A stretch of 64,000 nucleotides of DNA from Roseburia sp. (GCA_017937095.1 JAGBEG010000013.1:394987-458986), one strand, 5' to 3'. Numbered from the stretch's first letter, positions 16,524 through 25,648 are shown. Notes: generated from the letters alone by a model not told the origin. A program made the numbers and translations.

Positions 16524-16553
16524 ACTATATCATACAGGATATTCGTCTGTCAA
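16524..16553 (-). promoter_or_regulatory. sigma-A promoter of pflB
   Basis: The minus strand has a perfect TTGACA (16548-16553), an 18-base spacer and TATAGT (16524-16529), 112 bases before the pflB start. The 392-base gap from 16413 to 16804 holds this promoter, the palindrome and the terminator of the next gene; nothing else is apparent. Confidence 0.8.
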
Positions 16554-16669
16554 CATTATTTTTGCAGACCCGAATTGTTCTTTCTGGCTTATTTTCTATG
16601 GATTTCCTCTGTTTCCGGATACCGGGAATCTCCGCGCCTTACTGCGGGGAAAGATTTGACAAAAAATAA

Positions 16670-16704
16670 GCCGACAGTCCGGGTAAATCGCCCAGACGGT
16701 CGGC
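16670..16704 (-). terminator. terminator of the PAS-GGDEF gene
   Basis: The minus strand GCCGACCGTCTGGG pairs with CCCGGACTGTCGGC with mismatches, around a 7-base loop. TTATTTTTT follows. It lies 100 bases after the stop. Confidence 0.8.
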
Positions 16705-16804
16705 ATTCGATACGTTATACTCCACGTGGTTCTTCCACTTGTTCCGTCAGTCATATAACATCTTGATATTACAACGATTTGCTTCTTTTGGCAATAGGTA
16801 ATTT

Positions 16805-17722
16805 TCACGAAAACTGATAAACTGCAATTCCGTTCTTATTTTTCTTCTTGACCTGATAGAGCGCCTGATCCGCCCGCTCATACAATTCCCGAAAGCACAC
16901 GCCCGCCTCCGGCGCAAAAGCGATTCCGATACTGACCGTTGCTTCCTGCAGCAGATTCATGGCCGCCATCTGGGCGCGCAGGTTGTCCATCACACTTCTT
17001 GCCCGCTCACAGACCTCGCCGCGACTGGCGACATTCTTTACGAAAACAGCGAACTCGTCTCCTCCCATACGCCCGATATCGCTCTCCTCTCCGAACGCCT
17101 CGTTGAGCGCTTTCGCCAGCGTCAGAATCAGCATATCGCCCATCCCGTGTCCGTATGAATCATTGATCTGCTTGAAATTGTCGACATCCAGCGCAATATA
17201 GGCATGTTCCTGCTGCAGCTTCTGATTCTCAAGCGCTGCCTTGATGCGTTCCTCCATCGTGCCCCGGTTGAGCAGCTTGGTAAAGGAATCGCGCGTTGCC
17301 ATTTCTCTTAAAAATTCCTGCTCCCGAAGCCGCTTCTGCTCCTGCTCGATCCGGTTCGTCACATCCATGAAGCTGACATAACAGGTGCTCCCCTCCATAA
17401 GCCGCACGACCACCTGACTTAACAGCCATTTGTATTCGCCGTTCTTCGTTTTCGTTCTGGAAAGTACCTCAAACGGTTCCCCCGCGCGAATCTGGTCGAT
17501 ATTGTCGCGAATAAGCTCCCGCAGATTAATGTTCATAAAATCCGCCCAGCCGCGCTCTACCTTACGAACATACTCCTCCTTGTCATACCCCATGATCTGA
17601 CATGCTGTCCGATTCACATAATACACCTTACGCCGCCGCCCCTCTCTGGTCACAACAAGTCCGAACGGTACATTTCGCATTACCTTATGAAATACCTTCT
17701 CCTCCAATACATTCTCCGACAT
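16805..17722 (-). CDS. PAS-GGDEF diguanylate cyclase
   Basis: A 305-residue soluble signalling protein predicted to make cyclic di-GMP. A PAS fold spans about residues 12-125 (VPFGLVVTREGR, YYVNRTACQIMGYDKEEYV, then the PAC-like SYVSFMDVTNR equivalent). A short coiled linker leads to the GGDEF domain (about 145-305) with TKLLNRGTMEERI, LDVDNFKQINDSYGHGMGD and an intact active site GRMGGDEFAVF. No RXXD product-inhibition site is seen five residues before GGDEF. The start MSENVLEEK has GAGAGGGATT upstream. Ligand of the PAS domain is unknown. It is divergent from the phosphodiesterase gene. Confidence 0.9.
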   Translation of the reverse strand: MSENVLEEKVFHKVMRNVPFGLVVTREGRRRKVYYVNRTACQIMGYDKEEYVRKVERGWADFMNINLRELIRDNIDQIRAGEPFEVLSRTKTKNGEYKWLLSQVVVRLMEGSTCYVSFMDVTNRIEQEQKRLREQEFLREMATRDSFTKLLNRGTMEERIKAALENQKLQQEHAYIALDVDNFKQINDSYGHGMGDMLILTLAKALNEAFGEESDIGRMGGDEFAVFVKNVASRGEVCERARSVMDNLRAQMAAMNLLQEATVSIGIAFAPEAGVCFRELYERADQALYQVKKKNKNGIAVYQFS

Positions 17723-17826
17723 AATCCCTCTCCCATATAAATCCCCAATCGCACACATTACCCGCCTAGTATAATACAATTCGACCGATTTAGGAAGCAT
17801 TTTTTGTATATATTCCCTGTTTTTTG

Positions 17827-17855
17827 TAGACTTGCGCAGACTATCGCATTATAAT
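17827..17855 (+). promoter_or_regulatory. sigma-A promoter of the phosphodiesterase gene
   Basis: TAGACT (17827-17832), 17 bases, perfect TATAAT (17850-17855), 25 bases before the start codon. Confidence 0.7.
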
Positions 17856-17880
17856 ATACAAAAAACACGGAGGAATCAGA

Positions 17881-18327
17881 ATGAAAATTGGCATTTTATC
17901 CGATACGCACGGCGTCTTCCGCGAAGACTGGGTGTCTATTCTCACACAATGCGACTATCTGATCCACGCAGGAGACATCAATACGAAAACATGCTATGAC
18001 AGAATCAGGTCGCTCGGCATCCCGTGCTACTTTGTGCGCGGAAACACCGACCACGGCGAATGGGCAAGGTTTTTGCCGGAATTTCTGACGGTTCCCATCG
18101 GCGGGAAAATCTTCTATATCATACATAACAAGAGCGACCTTCCGTTCGACCTGACCGATGCGGATTTTGTCATCTTCGGACACACGCACTGCTACACCGA
18201 ATACGAACGCTTCGGCAAAGTGTTCTTAAATCCCGGAACTGCGGGGCAGCCGCGCGGTGACGGACGCAGTATGGCGATCCTCGAATTGGGGGAGGACACT
18301 TATTCCACCCGGCGCATTCCGCTGTAG
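17881..18327 (+). CDS. YfcE/MJ0936-type metallophosphoesterase
   Basis: A 148-residue calcineurin-like phosphodiesterase of the small YfcE/MJ0936 class. The dimetal site motifs are in order: LSDTHG, HAGDIN, RGNTDH, a single His at IIHNKS and GHTH. NPGT follows. Enzymes of this class hydrolyse artificial phosphodiesters; the natural substrate is generally unknown. GGAGG stands seven bases before ATG. The gene is convergent with the tRNA-dihydrouridine synthase gene, 24 bases apart, and its 3' end forms one arm of a long hairpin. Confidence 0.88.
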   Translation: MKIGILSDTHGVFREDWVSILTQCDYLIHAGDINTKTCYDRIRSLGIPCYFVRGNTDHGEWARFLPEFLTVPIGGKIFYIIHNKSDLPFDLTDADFVIFGHTHCYTEYERFGKVFLNPGTAGQPRGDGRSMAILELGEDTYSTRRIPL

Positions 18328-18344
18328 CGCGGATGGAATAAGTG
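18297..18344. repeat. hairpin without T-run at convergent gene ends
   Basis: CACTTATTCCA (18297-18307) and TGGAATAAGTG (18334-18344) are a perfect 11-base inverted repeat, with GCGC/GCGC inside. It covers the stop codon of the phosphodiesterase gene. Neither strand has a T-run after it, so it is a weak terminator at best and could protect mRNA 3' ends. Confidence 0.6.
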
Positions 18345-18351
18345 ACCACTC

Positions 18352-19365
18352 CTACTTGAGTTCCTGCTCCCGAAGCAGCGCGGCAACATGCAGCTCATAT
18401 TCCGCAATCCGTTCGGATTTGCGGATTTTTTTCATGTATTTTTCGGGATTCGTAAAGCTCTGGGCAAAATACACCCAAAGTTCCTTCATCTTAAAGAGCG
18501 TATTCTTATCTCCCGACATCGCAGACATATAACCGTGCAGAATGTCGTCATGAAATGCGAGAAAGCGCTCCTTTTGCGCCGTCTCATCCGGGCTTTGCGG
18601 CTGCCCGGTCGGTGCATCCGCCATCCTTTTTTCCACGCTGTGGGCTTGTGCACAGCTTCCGGGGTTTTCCGCCTTTGCCCGCAGTTCTCCGATCAGCCAC
18701 GGGCGCTTTAACAGCCCCCGCCCGATCATGACCTTCTCTGTCCCCGCAAACTGCGCAAGCAGCCGCCCATAATCCTCCGCCGTGCAGATATCCCCGTTGT
18801 AGCAGAGCGAGTGGCGGCTCTTCTCCACCGCCTGCGCAAACGCTTCCAGCCGGACGGTATTCTTATAGAAATCCTTCTGCACGCGCGGGTGGATAATGAG
18901 CTCTTCCAGCGGGTATTTCTCATAAATTCCAAGCAGTCTCTCCCACTCCGCTTCGCTCTCCTTTCCGATTCTCGTCTTAATCGAAACAGAAAGCGGACAT
19001 TTTGTAAAAATCTCATCCAAAAAGGCGTCCAGCTCATCCGGCAGCGCCAGAAATCCGGCGCCCCGGTTCTTTGCCGCGACCGTCCCGGACGGACAGCCGA
19101 GATTCAGATTGACCATGCGGTAACCAGACCGTTCCAAGTCTCCGGCAATGCACAAAAACTCTTCCGCACGGTTCGTAAGAATCTGCGGTACGACATCCAT
19201 CCCGGTATTGTGCTCCGGTAAAATGTCCTGCTGCTCCCTGTAATTTAACTTTCTATTTGTAATAAACGGCGTAAAGTAACGGTCGATTCCGCCGTAGTAT
19301 TTCTGATATGCATTTCGGAAAACATATCCGGTGAGCCCCTCCATGGGCGCCATATAAAACTGCAT
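18352..19365 (-). CDS. tRNA-dihydrouridine synthase family protein
   Basis: A 337-residue flavin enzyme that reduces uridine in tRNA D-loops. It opens [17 protein letters not shown], with the FMN-barrel start APMEG. The conserved Cys is in [18 protein letters not shown], and [19 protein letters not shown] and [11 protein letters not shown] follow as in Dus proteins. The last 60 residues form the helical tRNA-binding domain. The start is ATG 19365 with GGAGGT four to five bases upstream; an in-frame ATG six codons earlier lies within that SD. Which uridine is modified cannot be told. Confidence 0.9.
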   Translation of the reverse strand: MQFYMAPMEGLTGYVFRNAYQKYYGGIDRYFTPFITNRKLNYREQQDILPEHNTGMDVVPQILTNRAEEFLCIAGDLERSGYRMVNLNLGCPSGTVAAKNRGAGFLALPDELDAFLDEIFTKCPLSVSIKTRIGKESEAEWERLLGIYEKYPLEELIIHPRVQKDFYKNTVRLEAFAQAVEKSRHSLCYNGDICTAEDYGRLLAQFAGTEKVMIGRGLLKRPWLIGELRAKAENPGSCAQAHSVEKRMADAPTGQPQSPDETAQKERFLAFHDDILHGYMSAMSGDKNTLFKMKELWVYFAQSFTNPEKYMKKIRKSERIAEYELHVAALLREQELK

Positions 19366-19487
19366 CCCTACCTCCATGCGCACACGCGTACCTGCTTTTT
19401 CGTATCGTTTATATTAATGTATACGGCACATGCTGTCAACCTTCCGCCTTTCTCTGCCTGTCTGCCTTCCGGTTCTCTATACCGGGC

Positions 19488-19516
19488 TGGAAAAATTTTT
19501 CATTATATGCTACAAT
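19488..19516 (+). promoter_or_regulatory. promoter of the chemoreceptor operon
   Basis: TGGAAA (19488-19493), 17 bases, TACAAT (19511-19516). The region after it has GTACTTATGTAC, a short palindrome of unknown meaning. Confidence 0.5.
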
Positions 19517-19568
19517 CCCCTATAGTACTTATGTACGGTTATATACTACAAGTAGAGGAGGGTTTTTC

Positions 19569-21539
19569 ATGCCTAAATTATGCAACTTGAAGCAGAAATT
19601 CGTCTTTTACGCAATGTCTACTGCAATCCTGATTGCCGTGTTAATTATTGCAGTCATGTCGTTTGCCAGCATCCGTGCGACAAAGGCGATGCAGCTTGAC
19701 AATATGCAGATTACCGCACGTATCGCATCCGAGAATATCAGTTCCAATCTGCACCTTCTGACAGAGCGGATGTACAATCTTTCTCAGGACCAGATTCTTC
19801 ACAATACTTCCACCGCCGACTCTCTCAAGGGCGTGCGTCTTGCCGATGCCAAGCTTGAGATTGAATTTGTCTGGCTCGCCGCCTATGACCTCTCCGGTCA
19901 GAAGCTTTACGGCGATCAGATTTCACCGGCTTCCATTGCGGATACCGGCTATTATGCGTACCTGACACAGACCTCCAACACCGTCATCGGAGATCCCTAT
20001 TATGACAATGACGTGCTGCAGCTATGTGTCGGCGTTCCGTTAAAAACCAGCGAAGACGAGGTGTTCGGCTATCTGGTCGGCAGCTACAAGTACGATCTGT
20101 TGAACGACGTCTTAAGTATGCTGATCCTGGGCGATACCGGAAGCGCCTGCATCATCAATCAGGAGGGAACGATCGTCGGCGACCGCAATCTCCAGAATAT
20201 TATGGATCAGCAAAACGTTTACGATATTTATGGTTCTTCCCGGAACAAGGATATCTTTGACAAGGTTTTAAGCGGTCAGACCGGTTCCGCCTCCATGCGG
20301 CTCGGATCAAAAAAGGACTACGTGGGCTATGCGCCGATTCCCGGGACAAACTGGTCGCTGCTGGTCTATGCGCCGCAGTGGGAATTTATGAATTCCGTAT
20401 TTTTCTCGATTCTTCTGTGCGTGCTTTTATCGGCAGCGGCACTTGCGGGCGCAGCATTCTTTATTACATCTGTATCTAACCGCATATCCGCTTCTCTCGT
20501 TTCTGTCACCAAACGTCTCCAGGGTCTGGCAGATGGTAACCTGACAGAAGAAGTCGCGCTTTCCGCCAACAACGATGAGACGGATATCCTGACCGAGGCT
20601 TTGTCCAAAACCGTTGCAAGCTTAAGGGGCTACGTCGAGGACATCCAGATTTCTCTGGGCGCATTGTCCTCCGGCGATTACACGATTTCAATTCCTGACA
20701 ATTTCAACGGGGATTTTTCATCTATCCGTGATTCGCTCTGCCAGATTGCCGATTCCCTGAATCAGACCATGCAGCAGATGAATCATTCCTCCGCTGAGAT
20801 CAACCGGAACTCCAGCGAGGTTTCCGATTATGCAAGGCAGCTCCATGACGGTTCTACAAGCCAGTCCGATCTGCTTGCCCAGTTGGACGAGAGTATGCAG
20901 GCAATTGTCACCTCCATCGAACAGAACCAGGAGAACGTGGAACAGATTGAATCCTGTTCCAGAAATGCAAGCGAGAAGACAGCGCTCGGCGCCGGATATA
21001 TGCAGAGTATGCTCGATACCATGTCCGAAATACATACGGCAGTCAATGAGATTTCCAAGATCAGCCAGATGATCGAAGACATTTCCGGTCAGACAAACCT
21101 GCTCTCTTTGAATGCTTCTATTGAAGCCGCCCGCGCCGGAGAAGCCGGACGCGGCTTTTCCGTGGTTGCCACCGAAATCGGTCAGCTCTCCAACCAGACT
21201 ACCGATGCTCTGCGGCAGACGGGCGCTCTCATCGAACATGCCGCAGAGACGATCCAGAAAGGACTCAGCACGGCGGATGACACTGCGCACGCCTTCGAAG
21301 AGATCCAGGCTGTCACAGAGCAGTATCATGTAATATCCGAGCGTCTCTCCGACGCGGCTGCCGCGCAGACTGCCGCTGTATCGTATGTCAACACCCAGTT
21401 AGGCTCGCTTAAGGATATCGCCGACGCCAACTGCTCGCTGGCAGAAGAGACCGACAAGATGGCTGCCGGTTCACTGGCGCAGTCGGAAAGCCTCAGGGAT
21501 TATGTCGCTCAGGTCAAAATCCGGGAATCCGTAATATAA
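19569..21539 (+). CDS. methyl-accepting chemotaxis protein with dCache-like sensor
   Basis: A 656-residue transmembrane chemoreceptor. TM1 is at about 15-37, an extracellular sensor of dCache type spans about 40-270 ([51 protein letters not shown]), and TM2 is at about 278-300. A HAMP domain follows, then the signalling helices with the hairpin tip [20 protein letters not shown]. The protein ends without a CheR-binding pentapeptide. No other chemotaxis gene is nearby. A lipoprotein with an FMN-binding-like domain starts 13 bases downstream, so the two are co-transcribed, which points to sensing of a redox or electron-acceptor signal by inference only. Confidence 0.92.
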   Translation: MPKLCNLKQKFVFYAMSTAILIAVLIIAVMSFASIRATKAMQLDNMQITARIASENISSNLHLLTERMYNLSQDQILHNTSTADSLKGVRLADAKLEIEFVWLAAYDLSGQKLYGDQISPASIADTGYYAYLTQTSNTVIGDPYYDNDVLQLCVGVPLKTSEDEVFGYLVGSYKYDLLNDVLSMLILGDTGSACIINQEGTIVGDRNLQNIMDQQNVYDIYGSSRNKDIFDKVLSGQTGSASMRLGSKKDYVGYAPIPGTNWSLLVYAPQWEFMNSVFFSILLCVLLSAAALAGAAFFITSVSNRISASLVSVTKRLQGLADGNLTEEVALSANNDETDILTEALSKTVASLRGYVEDIQISLGALSSGDYTISIPDNFNGDFSSIRDSLCQIADSLNQTMQQMNHSSAEINRNSSEVSDYARQLHDGSTSQSDLLAQLDESMQAIVTSIEQNQENVEQIESCSRNASEKTALGAGYMQSMLDTMSEIHTAVNEISKISQMIEDISGQTNLLSLNASIEAARAGEAGRGFSVVATEIGQLSNQTTDALRQTGALIEHAAETIQKGLSTADDTAHAFEEIQAVTEQYHVISERLSDAAAAQTAAVSYVNTQLGSLKDIADANCSLAEETDKMAAGSLAQSESLRDYVAQVKIRESVI

Positions 21540-21552
21540 GGGAGGAGTTTTC

Positions 21553-22005
21553 ATGAAACATTTCATACATACCCAAAAACGTTTTTGCGCACTCGTACTG
21601 CTTGCTTTGATGCTCTTTAGCACGGGATGCGGTTCCGGCATGAAAGACGGTTTCTACACGGCGGAAATGTCCGATTTTTCCCATGGCTGGAAGGAATATC
21701 TCTGCATCATGGTAAAGGACGGCAGCGTCGTATACGCCGAGTTCAATGCAAAGGACCCCAGCGGTTACATCAAGGCATGGGACAACGCTTACATGAAAAA
21801 CATGAATGCCGTTCAGGGCACATATCCGAATGAATACACCAGAGAGTACGTCTCCCAGCTTGTGAACGGAAAGAGCGGGGACGACATCGAGGCAGTCAGC
21901 GGCGCCTCCACCTCCGGCAATAATTTCCGCCGCCTGTCCGTCGCCGTCATCGAGCAGGCAAAAAAAGGAGACTCCTCCACCATAATCGTAACTACGGAAG
22001 AGTAG
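21553..22005 (+). CDS. FMN-binding-domain-like lipoprotein
   Basis: A 150-residue lipoprotein. A basic N-terminus and hydrophobic stretch end in the lipobox STGC (about residues 23-26). The mature part has the layout of FMN-binding lipoproteins related to Treponema Tp0171: GFYTAEMSDFSHGWKEYL, a strand VVYAEFNAKDPSG, and the C-terminal AVSGASTSGNNFRRL. SGASTS resembles the [DS]GATxS-type motif that ApbE flavinylates in NqrC/RnfG proteins, so covalent FMN is possible. GGGAGGAG precedes ATG closely. It sits directly after the chemoreceptor gene. A role as a redox partner of that receptor is an inference. Confidence 0.75.
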   Translation: MKHFIHTQKRFCALVLLALMLFSTGCGSGMKDGFYTAEMSDFSHGWKEYLCIMVKDGSVVYAEFNAKDPSGYIKAWDNAYMKNMNAVQGTYPNEYTREYVSQLVNGKSGDDIEAVSGASTSGNNFRRLSVAVIEQAKKGDSSTIIVTTEE

Positions 22006-22025
22006 TCCCCTCTCTCATTGCATTT

Positions 22026-22787
22026 CTATGCCTGACAGTGAAGCTGGATTGCTGCGCTAAGTAAATCCGCGCAGCCCTCCACCTTCCTGTCATAATATTT
22101 TCTGAATCGCCCGTCTGCGGCATACATCCTGCCGACTCCGATATGAGCCTCCTTTGTATAGTTGCTCCATACCATCATCAGCCACTCTTTGTGAATCTCT
22201 ACAATTGTCTTAAGCTCCTCGCTGTCGGGCTGTAAGCCTTCCTCTACTGCCTGTTCCAGTCGCTTTAAAATGTCCTGCTCAAGGTCGGTATATCTCTTGT
22301 ATTCCTCCTCGTTCATCTTTAATCTCTTTCGGTTGGATTCCTCCACGGCTTTGTCACCGTACTTTCTGCGGATTTCCTCGCCGTACATCCGCTCGTTCTC
22401 CTCCACCTGGTTCTTCTTAAACGCTTCAAATCTTTCCTTATCGCTCATCTCATATTCTCCTTCCATTGACGCAATCGTCTGCCTGATATTCCGGATCAGC
22501 CGCTCCGTCTTTCGTTTGCGCTGTTCCAGTTCCAGAAGGTGTTCCTCTAAGGCGCTTCGGATATTAAATTCCGGATTATGCAGAATCTGTGCGATCTGCT
22601 CCAGTTCTAATCCCCTTTCCCGGTAAAAGAGTATCTGCTGGAGCAATTCCACTTCCTTTTCTCCGTAAAAGCGATATCCCGCGCCGCTTGTGCGCGATGG
22701 TTTCAGCAATCCGATCTCATCATAATAACGCAGCGTCCGTGCACTGACCCCCGCCAGTTCTGACAATTCCCTGATACTGTATTCCAT
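22026..22787 (-). CDS. MerR family regulator with TipAS-type ligand domain
   Basis: A 253-residue transcriptional activator. Residues 1-70 are the MerR helix-turn-helix and wing (YSIRELSELAGVSARTLRYYD, YRFYGEKEVELLQQI), followed by the dimerisation coiled coil to about 120. Residues 130-250 match the TipAS helical domain that binds thiopeptide-like antibiotics or other hydrophobic compounds (LVSNWTKEAHIG-type segment MVWSNYTKEAHIGVGRMYAAD). The start MEYSIREL has GGAGGTCGCAT upstream, so the 31 upstream in-frame codons are leader. The promoter has the 19-base spacer typical of MerR targets, so the gene is probably autoregulated. Confidence 0.9.
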   Translation of the reverse strand: MEYSIRELSELAGVSARTLRYYDEIGLLKPSRTSGAGYRFYGEKEVELLQQILFYRERGLELEQIAQILHNPEFNIRSALEEHLLELEQRKRKTERLIRNIRQTIASMEGEYEMSDKERFEAFKKNQVEENERMYGEEIRRKYGDKAVEESNRKRLKMNEEEYKRYTDLEQDILKRLEQAVEEGLQPDSEELKTIVEIHKEWLMMVWSNYTKEAHIGVGRMYAADGRFRKYYDRKVEGCADLLSAAIQLHCQA

Positions 22788-22875
22788 ATGCGACCTCCAT
22801 TGCCCCACAGCCTGCCATTTGTTTTCTGACAGGTTTTCGGGTAAAAATTCTTTTCTTTTTCCCTTCTGTGTATTC

Positions 22876-22906
22876 AGCATACTTCTTTCCGTAACGTCAA
22901 AGTCAA
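22876..22906 (-). promoter_or_regulatory. MerR-type promoter with 19-base spacer
   Basis: The minus strand reads TTGACT (22901-22906), 19 bases, TATGCT (22876-22881). The spacer carries an imperfect dyad with CTTT and AAAG ends. Such stretched promoters need MerR proteins to twist them into register. It lies 89 bases before the regulator start. Confidence 0.7.
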
Positions 22907-22972
22907 GAGACTTTTTCTATTTTCTGCTAAAATATTTGTGCAGCGTTTTCCGACATTCCGCAATGCATTTTT

Positions 22973-23518
22973 CTATAAGACCGCGCGCTGTAACATTTCC
23001 AGTTCTTCCATGTAAATACAGTTCGGAATGCGATTCTCCCTCACCGCCTCGATACAGTCAGCAAATGCAAACCAGCGCACCTCGGAGACCTCTTCCTCCT
23101 GAAGCACAAAGTCTTCCTCCTCCATATCGAGCCAGAGCGCGTAAACATTGCTGACCTGATGATCGCGAAACAGCTTTCCATAGAACTCTTTTTCGAACGA
23201 GAAGTGGCGCTGTCCACAATAAATCAATTCCCCGCCGTCGATTTCCACACCGAGTTCTTCCTTAAGTTCACGGACAGCGGACGGAATATAGTCACAGCTT
23301 GCCGGAATATGCCCCGCACTGGAAATATCGTAGCACCCCGGGTCCGAATCCTTGTTGTCGCTCCGCTTCTGCAAAAGTATCTGTAAGATGCCGTCCTTTT
23401 TTCTGAAAATCCATACATGTGCCGTGCGGTGCCTGATTCCCTTCTCATGCGCCGTCTCCCTGTCTGTCGTCTCTCCTGTCGGGTTGCCCTGTTCATCTAC
23501 AATATCCAGTATTTCCAT
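22973..23518 (-). CDS. Nudix hydrolase of the IPP-isomerase-like type
   Basis: A 181-residue Nudix protein resembling the YfcD/IDI-like group (opening MEILDIVDEQGNPTGETTDR, HRTAHVWIFRKKDG). The Nudix box is GHIPASCDYIPSAVRELKEELGV: the REXXEE metal-binding core is intact, but the first Glu of GX5E is Cys. The length and C-terminal segment DMEEEDFVLQEEEVSEVRWF are normal. The substrate is unknown; this group is often linked to nucleotide or prenyl diphosphates without proof. The start has GGAGGATAAAA upstream. Confidence 0.88.
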   Translation of the reverse strand: MEILDIVDEQGNPTGETTDRETAHEKGIRHRTAHVWIFRKKDGILQILLQKRSDNKDSDPGCYDISSAGHIPASCDYIPSAVRELKEELGVEIDGGELIYCGQRHFSFEKEFYGKLFRDHQVSNVYALWLDMEEEDFVLQEEEVSEVRWFAFADCIEAVRENRIPNCIYMEELEMLQRAVL

Positions 23519-23577
23519 TTTTATCCTCCACTTTGATGTATCACCAATCCCTGCTGCTCCCATTTAATATAACAAAA

Positions 23578-23605
23578 GCGGACAGGATTTTAAAGTCCCA
23601 TCCGC
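23578..23605 (-). terminator. terminator of the beta-helix lipoprotein gene
   Basis: The minus strand GCGGATGGGACTTTAAAATCCTGTCCGC forms a hairpin with GCGGA/TCCGC and GGA/TCC pairs. TTTTGTTAT follows. It starts ten bases past the stop. Confidence 0.7.
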
Positions 23606-23614
23606 CCGTCTGCT

Positions 23615-25648
23615 TTATAGAATCTGTTCACCGTTCACGTAAAGATGATATCCATTCGCCGTGATATTTGCCGTGTCGCCGTCAAAACTCGTGATATAGC
23701 TGTCGCCCGTGAGCGTCCACGCAGAATCTTCATCGAGTGTCACATCCACGGTTCCGCCCTCACCGTCGGGGTTGATTGCACCGGTAAACGCCGTGCCGTT
23801 TGTCATCGTAAGCTTCAGCGTAGAAATCTCATCCACGAGTATGTTTCCCTCAATCTGCTGCGCATCCGCCGTCAGAATGACGTCGCCGCCGTTCGCGCCT
23901 TCTGTTCCCCATCCCCTGGAAGAGGAATTTCCCTCCACGCGCAGGAACACATCGTTCGCCAGCGTAAATGCCACATCCTTAAGCGATATCTCACAGTCCG
24001 TATTCGTGACATAGAACATATCGCCGGACAGGGAAGTAATGCTGCCGCCCTCCGCTGCGAAGTATGCCTCGCCGACTGCCGCATCCCCTGACATGCTCTG
24101 ATAAATCATAATGCAATGGATATTCTCATTGGAATCTCCGTTATAAGTGTTGTCCATAGCTCCGGTCACATCGCAGTCTGTCAGCGTGACGGAGTTTTTT
24201 CCTTCTACGACCACGCCCTCGCTCGCATTTGCCGTGAGCGTCGCCCCTGTCACCGCAATGTCAGCCGTACAATAGATTGCCGGACTTCCGGTTCCGTTCG
24301 TCACATACGTACCGCCCTCCACATTGACCATACCGCCGCCGCGGTCACTGCGGATTGCCGCAGAGGAATTTCCCTGTGTCTCAACGTCCAGATTTGCCGC
24401 ATTCGTCGTGCCGCCTCCGGTCGTCTGAATGCCGCCGGAGTTATTTTCCGTCGTGCGGATCACAGAGTCCGAAATATTCACGACCGTGCCCTCGCCGTAG
24501 CTGAATACACCGTTTCCGTTTACAGCGCTTGTATTCACCGTCGCGCCCGTGATCGTCACCTGTGCGCCGTTTAAGGCAAGCAAGCCCGCGTTCTGTCCAT
24601 AGAAATCACCGTTTTCCGTGTTCGAGGATGCACCGCCCGTCTTCTCGACAGTAATATCGCTGAGTGTCACATTCGCTCCGTCCACCCGAAGCGCATTTTC
24701 ATCATCCCCGGCCGAGGTGTAGGTTTCGCCTGTGATGTCGGTATCAACCGTATTGGCTGAGGTTCCGTTTGTGACTTCATCGCTTCCGCCAAAGCCGCCG
24801 CCTGCATTCAGATTCCGAACAACAACCGATACCGCCTGATTCTCGTCGTCGAGCTCGATTTCCAGCACGCTGCCGATGGCAATATCGTCGACAGTACCTT
24901 CACCGCTTCCCTGAAGGTATTCCACCGTAATCTCTGTCTCGTCGGTCAGCGAAAAGGTCAGCGTCTCGCCCGAACTCTCAAAGCTGCTGCCGCCCGGCAT
25001 CTCTCCACCCGGCATTCCTTCCGGTTTTTCTCCATTCGGCGCTTCTCCGTTCGGCTTTTCTCCGCTTGGGGCTTCTCCCTCGGGTGCTTCTCCTTCCGGC
25101 TTCTCTCCGCTTGACGCTTCTTCACTTGGAGCCTCTCCTTCCGGTTTTTCTCCATTCGGCGTTTCTCCGTTCGGCTTTTCTCCGCTTGGGGCTTCTCCTT
25201 CCGGTTTTTCTCCGCTTGGCGCTTCTTCACTTGGGGCTTCTCCCTCCGGGGCTTCTCCCTCCGGCTTCTCTCCGCTTGGCGCTTCTCCTTCCGGTTTTTC
25301 TCCATTGGGTGCTTCTCCCTCCGGGGCTTCTCCACTCGGGGCTTCTCCTTCCGGCTTCTCTCCGCTTGACGCTTCTTCACTTGGGGCTTCTCCTTCCGGA
25401 GCACCCTCGGGGGCTTCTCCGCCCGGCGCTCCCTGCGAGCTTAGTGTTCCGACCTCCGCCGTAATCGTATCTCCCTCGACTGCCGTAACCTTCACGATCA
25501 CTGCGGTACTTTCTACAACCTCCGCTTCCTCCGTTGCCGCGACGTCCTGTACCGTATCAGTCTCTCCTGCATCACTGCCGCACCCTGTCACGGTATACAT
25601 CGTCATCACTGCCACACATCCGAATACTACGACTTTTTTCCACTTCAT
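23615..25648 (-). CDS. large lipoprotein with Pro/Glu/Gly repeats and beta-helix domain
   Basis: A 677-residue surface lipoprotein. The signal peptide ends at the lipobox VTGC (about residues 20-23). Residues about 70-215 are an extended region of decapeptide-like repeats mixing GEAPSGEKPE, GEAPNGEKPE and GEAPSEEASS units, likely a wall-spanning stalk. Next comes a short DUF5666-like beta domain (GETLTFSLTDETEITVEYLQ). Residues about 300-677 look like a right-handed beta-helix (repeating VTLSDITVEKTGG, ALNGAQVTITGATVNT, NVEGGTYVTNGTG turns), as in adhesins and polysaccharide-binding or degrading proteins. No catalytic residues are obvious. Start choice between ATG 25657 and 25648 is uncertain, as both follow AGGAGAGG. 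A role in attachment or carbohydrate binding is inferred. Confidence 0.8.
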   Translation of the reverse strand: MKWKKVVVFGCVAVMTMYTVTGCGSDAGETDTVQDVAATEEAEVVESTAVIVKVTAVEGDTITAEVGTLSSQGAPGGEAPEGAPEGEAPSEEASSGEKPEGEAPSGEAPEGEAPNGEKPEGEAPSGEKPEGEAPEGEAPSEEAPSGEKPEGEAPSGEKPNGETPNGEKPEGEAPSEEASSGEKPEGEAPEGEAPSGEKPNGEAPNGEKPEGMPGGEMPGGSSFESSGETLTFSLTDETEITVEYLQGSGEGTVDDIAIGSVLEIELDDENQAVSVVVRNLNAGGGFGGSDEVTNGTSANTVDTDITGETYTSAGDDENALRVDGANVTLSDITVEKTGGASSNTENGDFYGQNAGLLALNGAQVTITGATVNTSAVNGNGVFSYGEGTVVNISDSVIRTTENNSGGIQTTGGGTTNAANLDVETQGNSSAAIRSDRGGGMVNVEGGTYVTNGTGSPAIYCTADIAVTGATLTANASEGVVVEGKNSVTLTDCDVTGAMDNTYNGDSNENIHCIMIYQSMSGDAAVGEAYFAAEGGSITSLSGDMFYVTNTDCEISLKDVAFTLANDVFLRVEGNSSSRGWGTEGANGGDVILTADAQQIEGNILVDEISTLKLTMTNGTAFTGAINPDGEGGTVDVTLDEDSAWTLTGDSYITSFDGDTANITANGYHLYVNGEQIL
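24990..25425 (-). repeat. in-gene 15/30-bp repeats coding GEAPSGEKPE-type units
   Basis: About 430 bases of degenerate tandem repeats code for Gly-Glu-Ala-Pro and Gly-Glu-Lys-Pro units. Unit order is shuffled (S or N, K or A), which points to repeated duplication and exchange. The frame stays open over the whole region. Confidence 0.85.
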
